From contig CAWAGF010000002.1 of the NCBI GenBank assembly GCA_963781675.1, positions 62,001 to 126,000 of the forward strand: 64,000 nucleotides of DNA. Reading direction: 5' to 3'. A model generated the notes under the pieces. That model did not search any database and was not told where the DNA came from. It saw nothing but the letters and a program-made list of their open reading frames with translations. The number at the start of each line of letters is the position of its first letter. Positions within the stretch are counted from its first letter, which is position 1. The stretch comes from SCTD01 sp963781675. Its GTDB lineage: Bacteria > Actinomycetota > Actinomycetes > Mycobacteriales > SCTD01. The position numbers and the translations under genes were made by a program. Positions 17,304 to 26,371 of the stretch are shown piece after piece.

Positions 17304-19921
17304 GCGACCACCCGGCGCGGCGTGGCCCTGGTCCCGCGCACGGTCGCTGCTGACACCGCCGCGGACGCCAGCGGCAGCCCGACGAGCACCACGGCCAGCA
17401 GCGTCCACGGCACGTCGACGATCGCCCCGGCGCTCTGGCCGACCGGTCCGTAGGTGAAGCCACCGGTCAGCGGGACGGCGGCGGCCACACCGGGGACGAA
17501 GCCGGCCGCGGTGCCGAGCAGCGCACCGACCAGGCCGATGACCAGGGCGTAGCCGCCGGCCACCAGCCGCCGGGTGCGCGGTCGGGCCCCCACCTGTCCG
17601 AGCGTCGTCAGGTCGGGGCGGGCCTCGGACAGCGCGAGGGAGGTGGCGGCCAGCGTGCCGCCGAGCACCAGCGTGACCACGACCCCGAGCAGCACCAGCT
17701 GGACGACCCGGTCGGCCGTGTCGACGTAGCCGCGCTCCACCCGGACGGACAACGAGTCGTCCAGCGGCTCGAGCGCGCCGGCCAGCTCCTCCTCCTGCGC
17801 CACGGTCAGGTCGTCGCCGACCAGCAGCGCGACCGCCCCGCCGACGCCCAGCTCGCGGGCGACGGCCTCCGGCAGGACGGCGCGGGCCGGCGCGACCTCT
17901 CCCGGGGTGCGCAGCGGAGCCGCCACCGCCTTCGTCTCGGCGAGGACCTCGGGCCGCTCCATCCCGTCGACCAGCGCGAACCGGGTGAGCACGAGCCGGA
18001 CCGGCGTGCCCGGCGCGACGCCGTCCGCGGTGAGCAGCACCTGCCCGTCGGTCAGCGCCCGGACAGCGGTGGACGGCGGCGCGGCGACCGCGGCGCGCAG
18101 GGACTCGGCGCCGATGAGGACGTCGCTGCCGATCGAGCTGCCGTACGAGTCCGGCGACAGGCTGCTGCACCGGCCGTCGACCGGACGCTCCTGCGCCCTG
18201 CAGACCTGCAGCTCGGTGTAGCCGTCGGACTCGTACTCCTGCACCACCCCGCGGACGACGGTCACCGGCTCACCGGGGACGGCGGCCCGGGCGCGCTCGA
18301 CCAGCACGTCGGTCCGCTCGGACACCTGGCCGGCGACGATCGCAGTGCCGGAGGGCCCGGAGGGCGTGTAGTCCCGGCGGTTGCCGGCGGCGTCGCTGCT
18401 GTTGGCGATGCCGAGCGCGACGACGCCCGCGACGGTGGCGGCGATGGCAGCGACCGCCGGGGCCGTACGACCGCGCTGCCGGTCGGCGTCGCGCACCGCG
18501 AAGCGCAGGGGCAGCGGCAGTCGGGCGGCGCAGCGCCCGGCCAGGGCGAGCGCCGCGGGGGCGAGCAGGACGGCCCCGAGGACGGTCGGCACCGCGCCGA
18601 ACGCGACGCCCAGCTCGCGCAGGCCGCCGAAGGCGGTGCTGTTCCGCAGGGCGCCCAGCGTGAGGACGACGCCGACGACGAGCAGCAGGACGCCGAGAGC
18701 CGCTGGACGGCCGGCGCCCGCCCGGGTGACCCGACGGCCGGCCAGGGCGGCGACGACCGGCTGCCGGCCGGCGACGACGGCCGGTACGAGGGCGGCCAGC
18801 AGCGCCGTGCCCGCACCGAGGACGGCCAGCAGCGACAGGTCCAGAGCGCTCACGTCGAACGGCCCGAGGTCGCTGCCGGTGACGCCCTCGATCGGCGCGA
18901 CCAGGGCAGCGGCGACCGCCACGCCGAGCGGCACGCCGACCACGGCTGCGACGAGGCCGACGATCAGCCCTTGCGCCAGCACTACGCGGCGGACGTGCCG
19001 CGGCTCGCCGCCGCTCGCGGCGATCAGGCCGAGCGCGCGGCGGGACCGGCGGGCGCCGACCGCGAAGGCCGGTCCCGCCAGCAGCACCACCTGCAGCACG
19101 GCCATGACGACCACCACGCCAGCGACTGCCAGAGTGACCGAGGTGTCGTCGAGCCCGGGCGGCGGGGCGGGGACCTCGGACGCCGGCGGCGGGTCGAGCA
19201 CGACCGACCGGGAGAGCACCGCCATGCCGAGCGCGTTCAGCTCCAGGACGTCGTCCCAGCGCACGTCGGCTCCGCTGACGTAGTAGCGGGAGGGGTCGCG
19301 GTCCTGCAGGCCGACGGCAGCCGGCAGGCCGTAGACCGCTCTCCCTCCGTCACGGTCACCGCCGACGTCCACGACGCCGACGACCGCCACCGGCTGCGCG
19401 AGGTCGAGCACGTCACCGACCGCGACGCCCTCGCGCACGAGCTCCGGGCTCGCCGCGACCTCGTCGTCCCCGACCGGGGCGCGTCCGTCGACCAGGGTGT
19501 ACGGCCCGCGGGTCCTCGGGTCGCGCAGGTCGACGCCCACCGCGGTCACGCTGCGCCGGCGCTCGCCGAGCTGCACCCGGGCGCTGTAGTCCTCCACCAC
19601 CGGCAGCAGCTGCGCGTCGGCCGGCAGGGCAGCCAGCAGGTCGTCCTCCGTGGGCCGGTCCACCGGGCCGCTCTGGACGAGCATGTCCAGCTGCGGGTCC
19701 TGCTGCACCGTCCCGCCGAGGAACTCCAGGCGCGCAGACGCGCCGGCGAGCTCGCGCGGCAGGCCCTCGACCGTGCTGACGTCGTCGGTGCGGACCAGGG
19801 TCGACCCGGCCGAGACGGCCACGACCGGCAGCAGCACCATGAGCAGCACCACGGCGGTGCGCCCCTTGGACCGGAGCATCTCGCGTCGCGCGATGCGCAG
19901 CGCGGGGGTCCAGCCGCTCAC
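17300..19921 (-). CDS. FtsX-like ABC transporter permease
   Basis: The 873-residue protein has the ten-helix MacB/FtsX-like layout with duplicated FtsX domains. An N-terminal helix (GRTAVVLLMVLLPVVAVSAG) is followed by a large extracytoplasmic region (about 55-290) and a four-helix block. A second outside region (about 540-740) leads to the final helices. It should pair with the ATPase encoded just upstream, exporting peptides or lipids or driving a cell-envelope process. The GTG start overlaps the ATPase stop as GTGA and has AGGAGG upstream. The longer open frame to 19990 is not needed. Confidence 0.9.
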   Translation of the reverse strand: MSGWTPALRIARREMLRSKGRTAVVLLMVLLPVVAVSAGSTLVRTDDVSTVEGLPRELAGASARLEFLGGTVQQDPQLDMLVQSGPVDRPTEDDLLAALPADAQLLPVVEDYSARVQLGERRRSVTAVGVDLRDPRTRGPYTLVDGRAPVGDDEVAASPELVREGVAVGDVLDLAQPVAVVGVVDVGGDRDGGRAVYGLPAAVGLQDRDPSRYYVSGADVRWDDVLELNALGMAVLSRSVVLDPPPASEVPAPPPGLDDTSVTLAVAGVVVVMAVLQVVLLAGPAFAVGARRSRRALGLIAASGGEPRHVRRVVLAQGLIVGLVAAVVGVPLGVAVAAALVAPIEGVTGSDLGPFDVSALDLSLLAVLGAGTALLAALVPAVVAGRQPVVAALAGRRVTRAGAGRPAALGVLLLVVGVVLTLGALRNSTAFGGLRELGVAFGAVPTVLGAVLLAPAALALAGRCAARLPLPLRFAVRDADRQRGRTAPAVAAIAATVAGVVALGIANSSDAAGNRRDYTPSGPSGTAIVAGQVSERTDVLVERARAAVPGEPVTVVRGVVQEYESDGYTELQVCRAQERPVDGRCSSLSPDSYGSSIGSDVLIGAESLRAAVAAPPSTAVRALTDGQVLLTADGVAPGTPVRLVLTRFALVDGMERPEVLAETKAVAAPLRTPGEVAPARAVLPEAVARELGVGGAVALLVGDDLTVAQEEELAGALEPLDDSLSVRVERGYVDTADRVVQLVLLGVVVTLVLGGTLAATSLALSEARPDLTTLGQVGARPRTRRLVAGGYALVIGLVGALLGTAAGFVPGVAAAVPLTGGFTYGPVGQSAGAIVDVPWTLLAVVLVGLPLASAAVSAATVRGTRATPRRVVA

Positions 19922-20613
19922 ACCGCCACCTCCTGCCGCGCCTCGTCGACGACCAGCCCGTCGCGCAGGAAGACGACGCGGTCGGCCCATCCCGCCAGCC
20001 GCGCCTCGTGCGTGACGAGCACCCCGGCAGCGCCGGCGTCGCAGCGGGCCCGGAGCAGCTCCATGACGCCTTCGCCGGTGACGCTGTCGAGCGCCCCGGT
20101 CGGCTCGTCGGCGAGCACGAGGCGCCGCTCTCCCACCAGGGCGCGAGCGATGGCGACCCGCTGCTGCTGCCCACCTGACAGGTCGTCCGGGAAACGGCCG
20201 CCGAGGTCGGACATCTCGAGCTCGTCGAGCACCTTCAACGCCCGCGCCCGGGCATCCCGGGCGCGTACCCCGTCGAGCTCCAGGGGCAGGGCGACGTTCT
20301 CCGCGGCTGTCAGGGCGGGCAGCAGGTTGAGCTCCTGGAAGACGTACCCGACGGCGCGACGGCGCAGCTGTGCCAGGCCGCCGGCGTCCAGGCCGGACAG
20401 CGGCACGCCCTCGACCAGCACCTCGCCGGAGGTGGCGGTGTCCAGGCCACCGGCGAGGGTGAGCAGCGTCGACTTGCCGGAGCCGGAGGGGCCCATGACG
20501 GCGACGAGCTCACCAGGTGCCACGGCCAGGTCCACCCCTCGCAGGGCGTGGACGGCGGTCGGACCGTCGCCGTGCACGCGGGTGAGCGCGCGCAGCTCGA
20601 GCACGGGGGTCAT
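19918..20613 (-). CDS. ABC transporter ATP-binding protein (MacB/LolD type)
   Basis: This is a 231-residue ATPase with Walker A GPSGSGKST, Q-loop FQELNLLP, signature LSGGQQQRVAIARAL, Walker B LVLADEPTGALD and switch VLVTHEARLAG. The sequence class matches ATPases that work with FtsX-like permeases, and the permease gene overlaps its stop. Its ATG overlaps the padR stop (ATGA). The whole set is therefore one translationally coupled operon headed by the regulator. Confidence 0.94.
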   Translation of the reverse strand: MTPVLELRALTRVHGDGPTAVHALRGVDLAVAPGELVAVMGPSGSGKSTLLTLAGGLDTATSGEVLVEGVPLSGLDAGGLAQLRRRAVGYVFQELNLLPALTAAENVALPLELDGVRARDARARALKVLDELEMSDLGGRFPDDLSGGQQQRVAIARALVGERRLVLADEPTGALDSVTGEGVMELLRARCDAGAAGVLVTHEARLAGWADRVVFLRDGLVVDEARQEVAV

Positions 20614-21137
20614 CGGTTCGCTCCGTTCCGGACCCGGGCCAGCCGGGCCTCGCAGTGGTCGAGCCAGCGGACCTCGGCCTCGGCGGCGAACACCAGGGCG
20701 TCGAGGACGAGCGCGGCGGCGGTGTCGCCGGCCGGCAGGGCGCTCTTCTTGCGGGTGTGCACCTGCAGCGCGCGCACCGTCGCGGTGCGCTGGCGCTGCA
20801 GGACCTCGCGGGCGTCGACGCCGGGCAGCCCGACGGCGAGCGCGAGCTTGATGGCGAGCTCGTCGCGCGCCGGGGCCTCGCGCTCGACGGCCGCGTCCCA
20901 CCAGTCCTCGACCTCGCGCGTCCCCGTCGGGGTCACGCGGTAGAGCGCGTGCCCCTCGGGGTCCTCGCCGTCGCGGGCCACCAGGCCGTCGCGCTCCAGC
21001 CGGGCGAGCGTCGTGTAGACCTGCCCGACGTTGAGCGGCCAGGTCGCCCCGGTGCGCGCCTCGAACGCCGACTTCAGCTCGTAGCCGTAGCGCGGCCCCT
21101 CGCCCAGCAGGGCCAGCAGCCCGTGCTTCACCGACAT
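20610..21137 (-). CDS. PadR-family transcriptional regulator
   Basis: The 175-residue protein begins MSVKHGLLALLGEGPRYGYEL, the PadR N-terminal winged helix. It continues with NVGQVYTTLARLERDGLV and the C-terminal helical Vir_act_alpha_C-like dimerisation part. It is the first gene of the ABC-permease operon. Together with the palindrome 14 nt upstream this indicates autorepression of an efflux operon, the usual PadR arrangement. The inducer is unknown. Confidence 0.92.
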   Translation of the reverse strand: MSVKHGLLALLGEGPRYGYELKSAFEARTGATWPLNVGQVYTTLARLERDGLVARDGEDPEGHALYRVTPTGTREVEDWWDAAVEREAPARDELAIKLALAVGLPGVDAREVLQRQRTATVRALQVHTRKKSALPAGDTAAALVLDALVFAAEAEVRWLDHCEARLARVRNGANR

Positions 21138-21150
21138 CGTTTGCTCTCCA

Positions 21151-21172
21151 TACCGGGTATGCATACTCGGTA
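21151..21172. promoter_or_regulatory. Palindromic PadR operator
   Basis: The 22-bp sequence TACCGGGTATGCATACTCGGTA is palindromic except for one base pair of mismatch. It is centred on GTATGCATAC and lies 14 nt upstream of the padR start codon, on top of the likely promoter. The neighbouring PadR is the probable binder. Confidence 0.7.
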
Positions 21173-21198
21173 GGGCCGCAGCGGTCAACCATCCCGGC

Positions 21199-21271
21199 GT
21201 GATCCACAGAAGCTTCGACGGCGTAGGAGGTCGAGGAGCGCCCTGTGGCCGTCGATCCTTCTGTGGATCAC
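21199..21271. repeat. 73-bp imperfect palindromic repeat, copy 2
   Basis: The element runs from GTGATCCACAGAAGC to CCTTCTGTGGATCAC and can fold into one long hairpin. It has the same length as copy 1 (8138-8210), in the opposite orientation, with a different centre. It begins 27 nt after the padR operator and ends 15 nt before the HerA-like gene stop, so it lies directly downstream of that minus-strand gene. Confidence 0.75.
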
Positions 21272-21286
21272 CCAGGTGCGGGGCGG

Positions 21287-22837
21287 CTACCGGCGGCGGC
21301 GGGTGGGCCGGCGCCGGCGCGGCGCCGTGCCGAAGATCGAGCGCGCGATCTCGCGCCCGGCGGTGGACGCGAAGGCGCGGAAGGCGCGCGACCCCAGGAC
21401 CTCGGCGACCTTGCCCTTCTCCTCGCGCGGTTCGGCGCGCCGGCGCGGCTCCGGGTCGTCCTCCGCCGGTGCCTCCTGCTCGGGCTCCGGCGCGTGCTTG
21501 GCCGCGAGCATCTCGTACGCCGACTCCCGGTCGATGCTCTCGCTGTAGTCGTCCTTCAGCTCCGACGACGCCACCATCTGCGCCTGCACCGCGGGGTCCA
21601 GCTGGGCCATCAGCGAGGTCGGCGGGCGCAGCATCGTCCACGCCACCGGCGTGGGCGCACCGCGCTCGGACAGGATCGTCACCGCGGCCTCGCCGATGCC
21701 CATGCTGGTCAGCAGCTCGGTGAGGTCGTAGACCTTGCTCGCCGGGAACGTGCCGACCGTCGCCTTGAGCGCCTTGGCGTCGTCCGGGGTGAACGCGCGC
21801 AGGGCGTGCTGCACGCGGTTGCCGAGCTGGGCCAGCACCTCCGACGGCACGTCCTTGGGCGTCTGCGTCACGAAGAAGACGCCGACGCCCTTGGAGCGGA
21901 TCAGCCTGACCGTGCGCGCGATCGCGTCGAGGAACGCCTCGCTGGCGTCGTCGAAGAGCAGGTGCGCCTCGTCGAAGAAGAAGACGAGCTTGGGCTTGTC
22001 GACGTCGCCGACCTCGGGCAGGTCGTGGAACAGGTCGGCCAGCATCCACATGAGGAAGGTGCTGAACAGCTTCGGCTTGTCCTGCACGGCGGTCAGGCCC
22101 ATCACCGACAGCACGCCACGGCCGTCCGGGGCGAGGCGCAGCAGGTCGGACGTGTCGAACTCCGGCTCGCCGAAGAAGACGTCGCCGCCCTGGTCCTCCA
22201 GGCCGATCAGCTCGCGCAGGATGACGCCGGCCGTGGCCGTCGACAGCCCGCCGAGCTCCTTGAGGTCGGCCTTGCCCTCGTCGCTCACGAGGTGGTTGAT
22301 GACCGCGCGGAGGTCCTTGAGGTCGAGCAGCGGCAGGCCGTTCTTGTCCGCGAAGTGGAAGACCAGGCCGAGGCTGGACTCCTGGGTGTCGTTGAGCCCG
22401 AGCACCTTCGACAGCAGCACCGGCCCGAACGCCGTCATCGTGGCGCGCACCGGGATCCCGGTGCCGAGGCCGCCGAGCGCGAGGAACTCCGCCGGGTAGC
22501 CCGCGGCCTTCCACTCCGTCGCCGTCTGCGCGGCGCGCTTGGTGACCCGCTCGCTCTCCTGGCCGGGAGCGGCCACGCCCGAGACATCGCCCTTGATGTC
22601 GGCGAGGAAGACCGGCACGCCCGCGGCGGACAGCTGCTCGGCCATCAGCTGCAGGGTCTTCGTCTTGCCGGTGCCGGTCGCGCCCGCGACCAGGCCGTGC
22701 CGGTTGAGCATCGACAGGGGCATCCGCACCCGCGCCTCCGGGTGCGGCTCGCCCTCGATGACGACCGAGCCCAGCTCGAGCGCCGGCCCCTCGATGTCGT
22801 ACGCCTTGCCCAGCTCGGCTGCCTTCGCGCTGCTCAT
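21287..22837 (-). CDS. HerA-like ATPase (DUF853 family)
   Basis: The 516-residue protein is a RecA-fold ATPase of the HerA/FtsK-like DUF853 family. Walker A is GATGTGKT (52-59), FLADIKGDVSG follows, and Walker B is KLVFFFDEAHLLFD. Later conserved parts are GVGVFFVTQTPKDVP and LGNRVQHALRAFTPDD. Bacterial members are thought to act on DNA, but no precise role is known. A low-complexity basic tail ends RRRRPTRRRR. TAGGTT ends 7 nt before the ATG, suggesting a leaderless mRNA. The 73-bp hairpin follows its stop. Confidence 0.9.
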   Translation of the reverse strand: MSSAKAAELGKAYDIEGPALELGSVVIEGEPHPEARVRMPLSMLNRHGLVAGATGTGKTKTLQLMAEQLSAAGVPVFLADIKGDVSGVAAPGQESERVTKRAAQTATEWKAAGYPAEFLALGGLGTGIPVRATMTAFGPVLLSKVLGLNDTQESSLGLVFHFADKNGLPLLDLKDLRAVINHLVSDEGKADLKELGGLSTATAGVILRELIGLEDQGGDVFFGEPEFDTSDLLRLAPDGRGVLSVMGLTAVQDKPKLFSTFLMWMLADLFHDLPEVGDVDKPKLVFFFDEAHLLFDDASEAFLDAIARTVRLIRSKGVGVFFVTQTPKDVPSEVLAQLGNRVQHALRAFTPDDAKALKATVGTFPASKVYDLTELLTSMGIGEAAVTILSERGAPTPVAWTMLRPPTSLMAQLDPAVQAQMVASSELKDDYSESIDRESAYEMLAAKHAPEPEQEAPAEDDPEPRRRAEPREEKGKVAEVLGSRAFRAFASTAGREIARSIFGTAPRRRRPTRRRR

Positions 22838-22847
22838 GGTCCGGAAC

Positions 22848-23201
22848 CTACGCGGAGACCACGCGTCCCTGCTCGAGCCTCGCCTCGCCGTTGACGCAGA
22901 CCGGCGGGCAGGCCTCGCCGTTCGGCCGGGTCCGCTGCAGGGCGACCTCCCCCTCGTACGTCGTGCTCCCGAGCGTCACCGTCACCTGCGCGGTGTCGCC
23001 GTCGGCGCGGCGGCCGAGCGGCACGAGCAGCGCGCCGTCCACGACCTCCGACGTGCACACGGCGGCCACGCACGCGGTCCCCGCGGTGGTGCCGGCCGGC
23101 AGCCGCACCGTCAGCTGCGACGCGCAGCCGACGAGCGAGCAGGTCGGCCCGCCCGCGCACCCGGCGAGGGCGAGCACGAGGAGCAGGCGGCGCCAGGGCA
23201 T
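22848..23201 (-). CDS. Hypothetical lipoprotein
   Basis: This 117-residue protein starts with a lipoprotein signal (MPWRRLLLVLALAGC, Cys15). The mature part is small, beta-rich and has several cysteines (CSLVGC, CVAAVC, CPPVC) that could form disulfides outside the cell. I do not recognise it. An ATG 12 nt further upstream is also in frame (MARAMPWRR). It is divergent from orn and upstream of the HerA-like gene on the same strand. Confidence 0.6.
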   Translation of the reverse strand: MPWRRLLLVLALAGCAGGPTCSLVGCASQLTVRLPAGTTAGTACVAAVCTSEVVDGALLVPLGRRADGDTAQVTVTLGSTTYEGEVALQRTRPNGEACPPVCVNGEARLEQGRVVSA

Positions 23202-23234
23202 GGCGCGAGCATGGCAGCGACGTAGCCTTCCCGC

Positions 23235-23867
23235 ATGAGCGACCGGCTGGTGTGGATCGACTGCGAGATGACCGGGCTCGACCTCGGGTCGGACCTGCTC
23301 GTCGAGGTCGCCGCGCTCGTGACCGACTCCGAGCTGAACGTCCTCGGTGAGGGCGTGGACGTCGTCATCGGCGCGACCGCCGAGCAGATGGCGCGGATGC
23401 CCGACGTGGTGCGCGAGATGCACGCCAGCAGCGGCCTCACCGACGAGGTGCTCGCCTCGACGGTGACCCTGGAGGAGGCCGAGCAGCGCGTGCTCGAGTA
23501 CGTGAAGCAGTGGGTCCCGGAGCCCAAGAAGGCGCCGCTGTGCGGCAACTCCATCGGCACCGACCGCGGCTTCCTGACCCGCGACATGGGCGAGCTCGAC
23601 GACTGGCTGCACTACCGGATGGTGGACGTCAGCTCCCTCAAGGAGCTGGCCCGCCGGTGGTACCCGCGCGTCTACTTCAACGCCCCCAAGAAGGGCGGGG
23701 GCCACCGCGCGCTCGCCGACATCCTCGAGTCCGTGCAGGAGCTGCGCTACTACCGCGCGGCGATGTTCGTCCCGCAGCCCGGCCCCACGAGCGAGGAGGC
23801 CGCACAGGTCTCCGCGCAGGTCAGCGGCGCCGGTCTGCCGGCCGACCAGGACAAGGTCGCCGACTAG
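23235..23867 (+). CDS. orn: Oligoribonuclease
   Basis: The 210-residue DEDDh 3'-5' exonuclease degrades 2-5 nt RNA fragments and pGpG. The first motif is WIDCEMTGLD with Asp9 and Glu11. The family-specific segments LCGNSIGTDRGFL, MVDVSSLKELARRW and GGGHRALADI complete the catalytic acids and histidine. As pGpG is the breakdown product of c-di-GMP, this enzyme links functionally to the GGDEF-EAL protein in the same window. TAGCCT ends 6 nt before the ATG. tRNA-His follows 26 nt after the stop. Confidence 0.95.
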   Translation: MSDRLVWIDCEMTGLDLGSDLLVEVAALVTDSELNVLGEGVDVVIGATAEQMARMPDVVREMHASSGLTDEVLASTVTLEEAEQRVLEYVKQWVPEPKKAPLCGNSIGTDRGFLTRDMGELDDWLHYRMVDVSSLKELARRWYPRVYFNAPKKGGGHRALADILESVQELRYYRAAMFVPQPGPTSEEAAQVSAQVSGAGLPADQDKVAD

Positions 23868-23893
23868 CTTCGGTATGCTCTCTGCCGCACCAT

Positions 23894-23970
23894 GGTGGGT
23901 GTAGCTCAGCTGGTAGAGCACCGGGTTGTGATCCCGGTTGTCGCGGGTTCGAGCCCCGTCACTCACCCCA
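23894..23970 (+). tRNA. tRNA-His (anticodon GTG)
   Basis: The cloverleaf has acceptor arms GTGGGTG and CACTCAC, an extra G at position -1 facing C73 as required for tRNA-His, and a D arm GCTC/GAGC. The anticodon arm CCGGG-TTGTGAT-CCCGG presents GTG. The 3' CCA is encoded. Confidence 0.95.
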
Positions 23971-24123
23971 AGGCAGTCCGCGCCCGACCTCTCGTCCCGG
24001 TCGTCAGCCTCCCGACCGGCCGCCGTGCGACCACCCAGCGGGCGCACGTCCGCCGGGTCGCGCCTTCCACACGGATCCTGCTGCTGCTCAAGGCTTCTGG
24101 GGCGACCGAGCGCTGAGAAGTCG

Positions 24124-24152
24124 CTGACAAGAGCGTCCGCGTTCGCTAAGGT
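24124..24152 (+). promoter_or_regulatory. Sigma-A-type promoter for the NfeD-like/flotillin pair
   Basis: CTGACA (24124-24129) and TAAGGT (24147-24152) are separated by exactly 17 nt. This is the best -35/-10 pair I could see in the window. Transcription would begin near 24160, leaving a leader of about 60 nt before the GTG at 24218. Confidence 0.5.
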
Positions 24153-24217
24153 GCACAGGTCACCAGCAGGGGCGAACCGGATCGACCGGTGGGGCGGGGT
24201 GCGGCCGGAGGCCGTAC

Positions 24218-24736
24218 GTGCTCACTGTCCTCGTCCTTCTCGGGGTCCTCGGTCTCGCGGTCGTGCTCGCGGGCCTGCTCCTCGGTGACCTCCTCGACGG
24301 CGCCGTGGACGGCGTCGTCCCCGGCGACCTCGCACCCGGCGCGACGCCGGCGGCGGGTGCGGCCGTCGCGGCCTTCGGCTTCGGCGGCGCCCTCGCGCTC
24401 CGCGGCGCGGAGCTGTCCGCGGGTGTGTCACTGGCGCTGGCCACGGCGGGTGCCGTCGTCGTCGGACTCGCGGCCTTCCTGCTCGCCCGGGCCGTCGTCG
24501 GCGAGTCAGCGCCCGCCCCGGCGGGTTCCGACCTGTACGGCCTCTTCGGCTCGCTGGTCACCCCGGTGCCGGCGGGCGGCTACGGCGAGGCGACCTTCGT
24601 GGTCCGCGGTGACCGCCGCAAGCTGTCGGCACGCGCCGAGCAGCCGCTGCCGGTCGGCGCGCCCGTCTACGTGCTCGAGGTCCTGTCGGAGACCAGCGTC
24701 CTCGTCGCTCCGGCCGACCCGCTCGCCCTGACCTGA
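24218..24736 (+). CDS. NfeD-like membrane protein
   Basis: The 172-residue protein has three hydrophobic stretches (about 1-24, 44-62 and 66-90). A soluble C-terminal beta-barrel-like domain follows (LFGSLVTPVPAGGYGEATF; VGAPVYVLEVLSETSVLV), as in short NfeD/YuaF-type proteins. Such proteins are commonly encoded next to a flotillin and work with it in membrane microdomains. That is the case here: the flotillin gene starts 107 nt downstream in the same direction. The similarity was judged from topology and context, not strong motifs. Confidence 0.7.
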   Translation: MLTVLVLLGVLGLAVVLAGLLLGDLLDGAVDGVVPGDLAPGATPAAGAAVAAFGFGGALALRGAELSAGVSLALATAGAVVVGLAAFLLARAVVGESAPAPAGSDLYGLFGSLVTPVPAGGYGEATFVVRGDRRKLSARAEQPLPVGAPVYVLEVLSETSVLVAPADPLALT

Positions 24737-24843
24737 GCGCGGCGCCCGTACGGCGCTGGCTCAACCCCTCTGACGACGACCGCAGCGGTCGGCGTCGCCC
24801 CTTCCTTCGGCGTTCCCGCCGGACCCTCCAGAGAGGCACCTCC

Positions 24844-26325
24844 ATGTCCACGCTCCTCATCGCCCTGGCCGCGGCGCTCGCGCTCGTCGTGCTGGCCGTG
24901 CTCGCCGTCATCACCCGCATCAAGGTCGCCGGCCCCAACGAGGCCTTCATCATCACCGGCCGCAAGGGCCGCGCCGTGACGAACCCCGAGACCGGCGTCG
25001 TGTCCACCGACCTGTCCGGTCAGAAGATCGTCATGGGCAGCTCGGTGTTCGTGCTCCCGTTCGTGCAGAAGCTGTCGGCCCTCGACCTCAGCTCGCGCCG
25101 GCTCAACGTCGCCATCCGCGGCGCGGTGTCGGCCACCGGCATCAAGCTCGACCTCGAGGGCGTCGCGATCGTGAAGATCGCCGGCAGCGAGGACGCGATC
25201 CGTGCTGCGGCGCAGCGCTTCCGGGACGCGCCGCACGGCACGATCGAGCAGAGCACGCAGGAGACGCTCGCCGGCTCGCTGCGCAGCATCGTCGGCCGCC
25301 TGACGGTCGAGGAGATCATCAAGGACCGCGCGGCCTTCGCCAGTGCCGTCGCCGAGGAGGCGGAGAGCAGCCTCACCAACCAGGGGCTGCAGCTGGACAC
25401 CTTCCAGCTGCAGGACATCCAGGCCGAGGGCGACTACCTCAGCGACCTCGGACGGCCGGAGTCCGCGCGCGTCGAGAAGGAGGCGGCGATCGCCGAGGCA
25501 CGGGCCCGGCAGGCCGCGGAGCAGGAGCGGCTGCTGGCCGAGGAGGCCATCGCCGTCGCGCAGCGCGCCTTCGCGCTCAAGACGGCGGAGATCCAGGCGG
25601 AGACCGACGCCGCGCAGGCCCGGGCCGACGCAGCGGGCCCGCTGGCGGCGGCCTCACGCGACCAGGAGGTCCTGGCGGCGCAGGAGCAGGTGGCGGAGCG
25701 GCAGGCGGCGCTGAAGGAGCGCGAGCTCGACACGACCGTCCGCCGGCCGGCCGACGCCGAGCGCTACCGCGTGGAGGCCGCTGCCGAGGCCGCGAAGAAC
25801 AGCGCCATCGCGCACGCAGAGGCTCAGCGACAGGCCACCATCGCCGCCGCGCAGGCCAACGCGGAGCAGCAGCGCCTGTCCGGCGAGGGCGAGCTGGCCA
25901 GGCGCACCGCCGCCGCCAAGGCGCTGCGCCTGGAGGGCGAGGCGGAGGCCGCCGCGACGCAGGCCAAGGGCGCTGCGGAGGCGCAGGCACTGGACGACAA
26001 GGCCAAGGCGTTCGCGCAGTTCTCGGACGCAGCCGTCCTCGACCTGCTCGTGCGGGTGCTGCCCGAGGTCGTGCGCGAGGCGAGCGCGCCGCTCGGCAAC
26101 GTCGACAAGCTGACGATCATCAGCACCGACGGCGCCGGCGACCTCACGCGCACCGTCGCGCGCAACGTCGAGCAGGGGATGCAGATCGGCAGCGACCTGA
26201 CCGGCGTCGACCTCGGCGCCCTGCTGCGCCGGCTCGGCGGCGACAAGGCGCTGAGCGCGCAGGTGGACGGCGCCGGAGGGACGGCTGGCGGCGCCGCGAC
26301 GGCGCTCGACGCAGCGTCCGCCTGA
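24844..26325 (+). CDS. Flotillin-like SPFH-domain protein
   Basis: The 493-residue protein has an N-terminal membrane helix (2-22). An SPFH/PHB domain follows to about residue 200 (VAGPNEAFIITGRKG; GVAIVKIAGSEDAIRAAAQRF). A long Ala/Glu/Gln-rich coiled coil of about 200 residues (KEAAIAEARARQAAEQERL; ELDTTVRRPADAERYRVEA) precedes a conserved flotillin C-terminus. Flotillins oligomerise on the inner membrane face and organise lipid and protein domains. AGAGAGG provides a ribosome-binding site. The gene is paired with the NfeD-like gene just upstream. Confidence 0.92.
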   Translation: MSTLLIALAAALALVVLAVLAVITRIKVAGPNEAFIITGRKGRAVTNPETGVVSTDLSGQKIVMGSSVFVLPFVQKLSALDLSSRRLNVAIRGAVSATGIKLDLEGVAIVKIAGSEDAIRAAAQRFRDAPHGTIEQSTQETLAGSLRSIVGRLTVEEIIKDRAAFASAVAEEAESSLTNQGLQLDTFQLQDIQAEGDYLSDLGRPESARVEKEAAIAEARARQAAEQERLLAEEAIAVAQRAFALKTAEIQAETDAAQARADAAGPLAAASRDQEVLAAQEQVAERQAALKERELDTTVRRPADAERYRVEAAAEAAKNSAIAHAEAQRQATIAAAQANAEQQRLSGEGELARRTAAAKALRLEGEAEAAATQAKGAAEAQALDDKAKAFAQFSDAAVLDLLVRVLPEVVREASAPLGNVDKLTIISTDGAGDLTRTVARNVEQGMQIGSDLTGVDLGALLRRLGGDKALSAQVDGAGGTAGGAATALDAASA

Positions 26326-26328
26326 CGC

Positions 26329-26371
26329 CCCCGATCCGTGCTGCCTCGGTCTCCAGATCGGGGCAGCACGG
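26329..26371 (+). terminator. Hairpin terminator with overlapping alternative stem
   Basis: CCGTGCTGCC (26336-26345) pairs perfectly with GGCAGCACGG (26362-26371), directly after the flotillin stop. An upstream CCCCGATC (26329-26336) can also pair with GATCGGGG (26356-26363). The two stems interleave (A-B-A'-B'), so they exclude each other or form a pseudoknot. There is no U tract, as is usual in GC-rich Actinobacteria. Confidence 0.5.
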
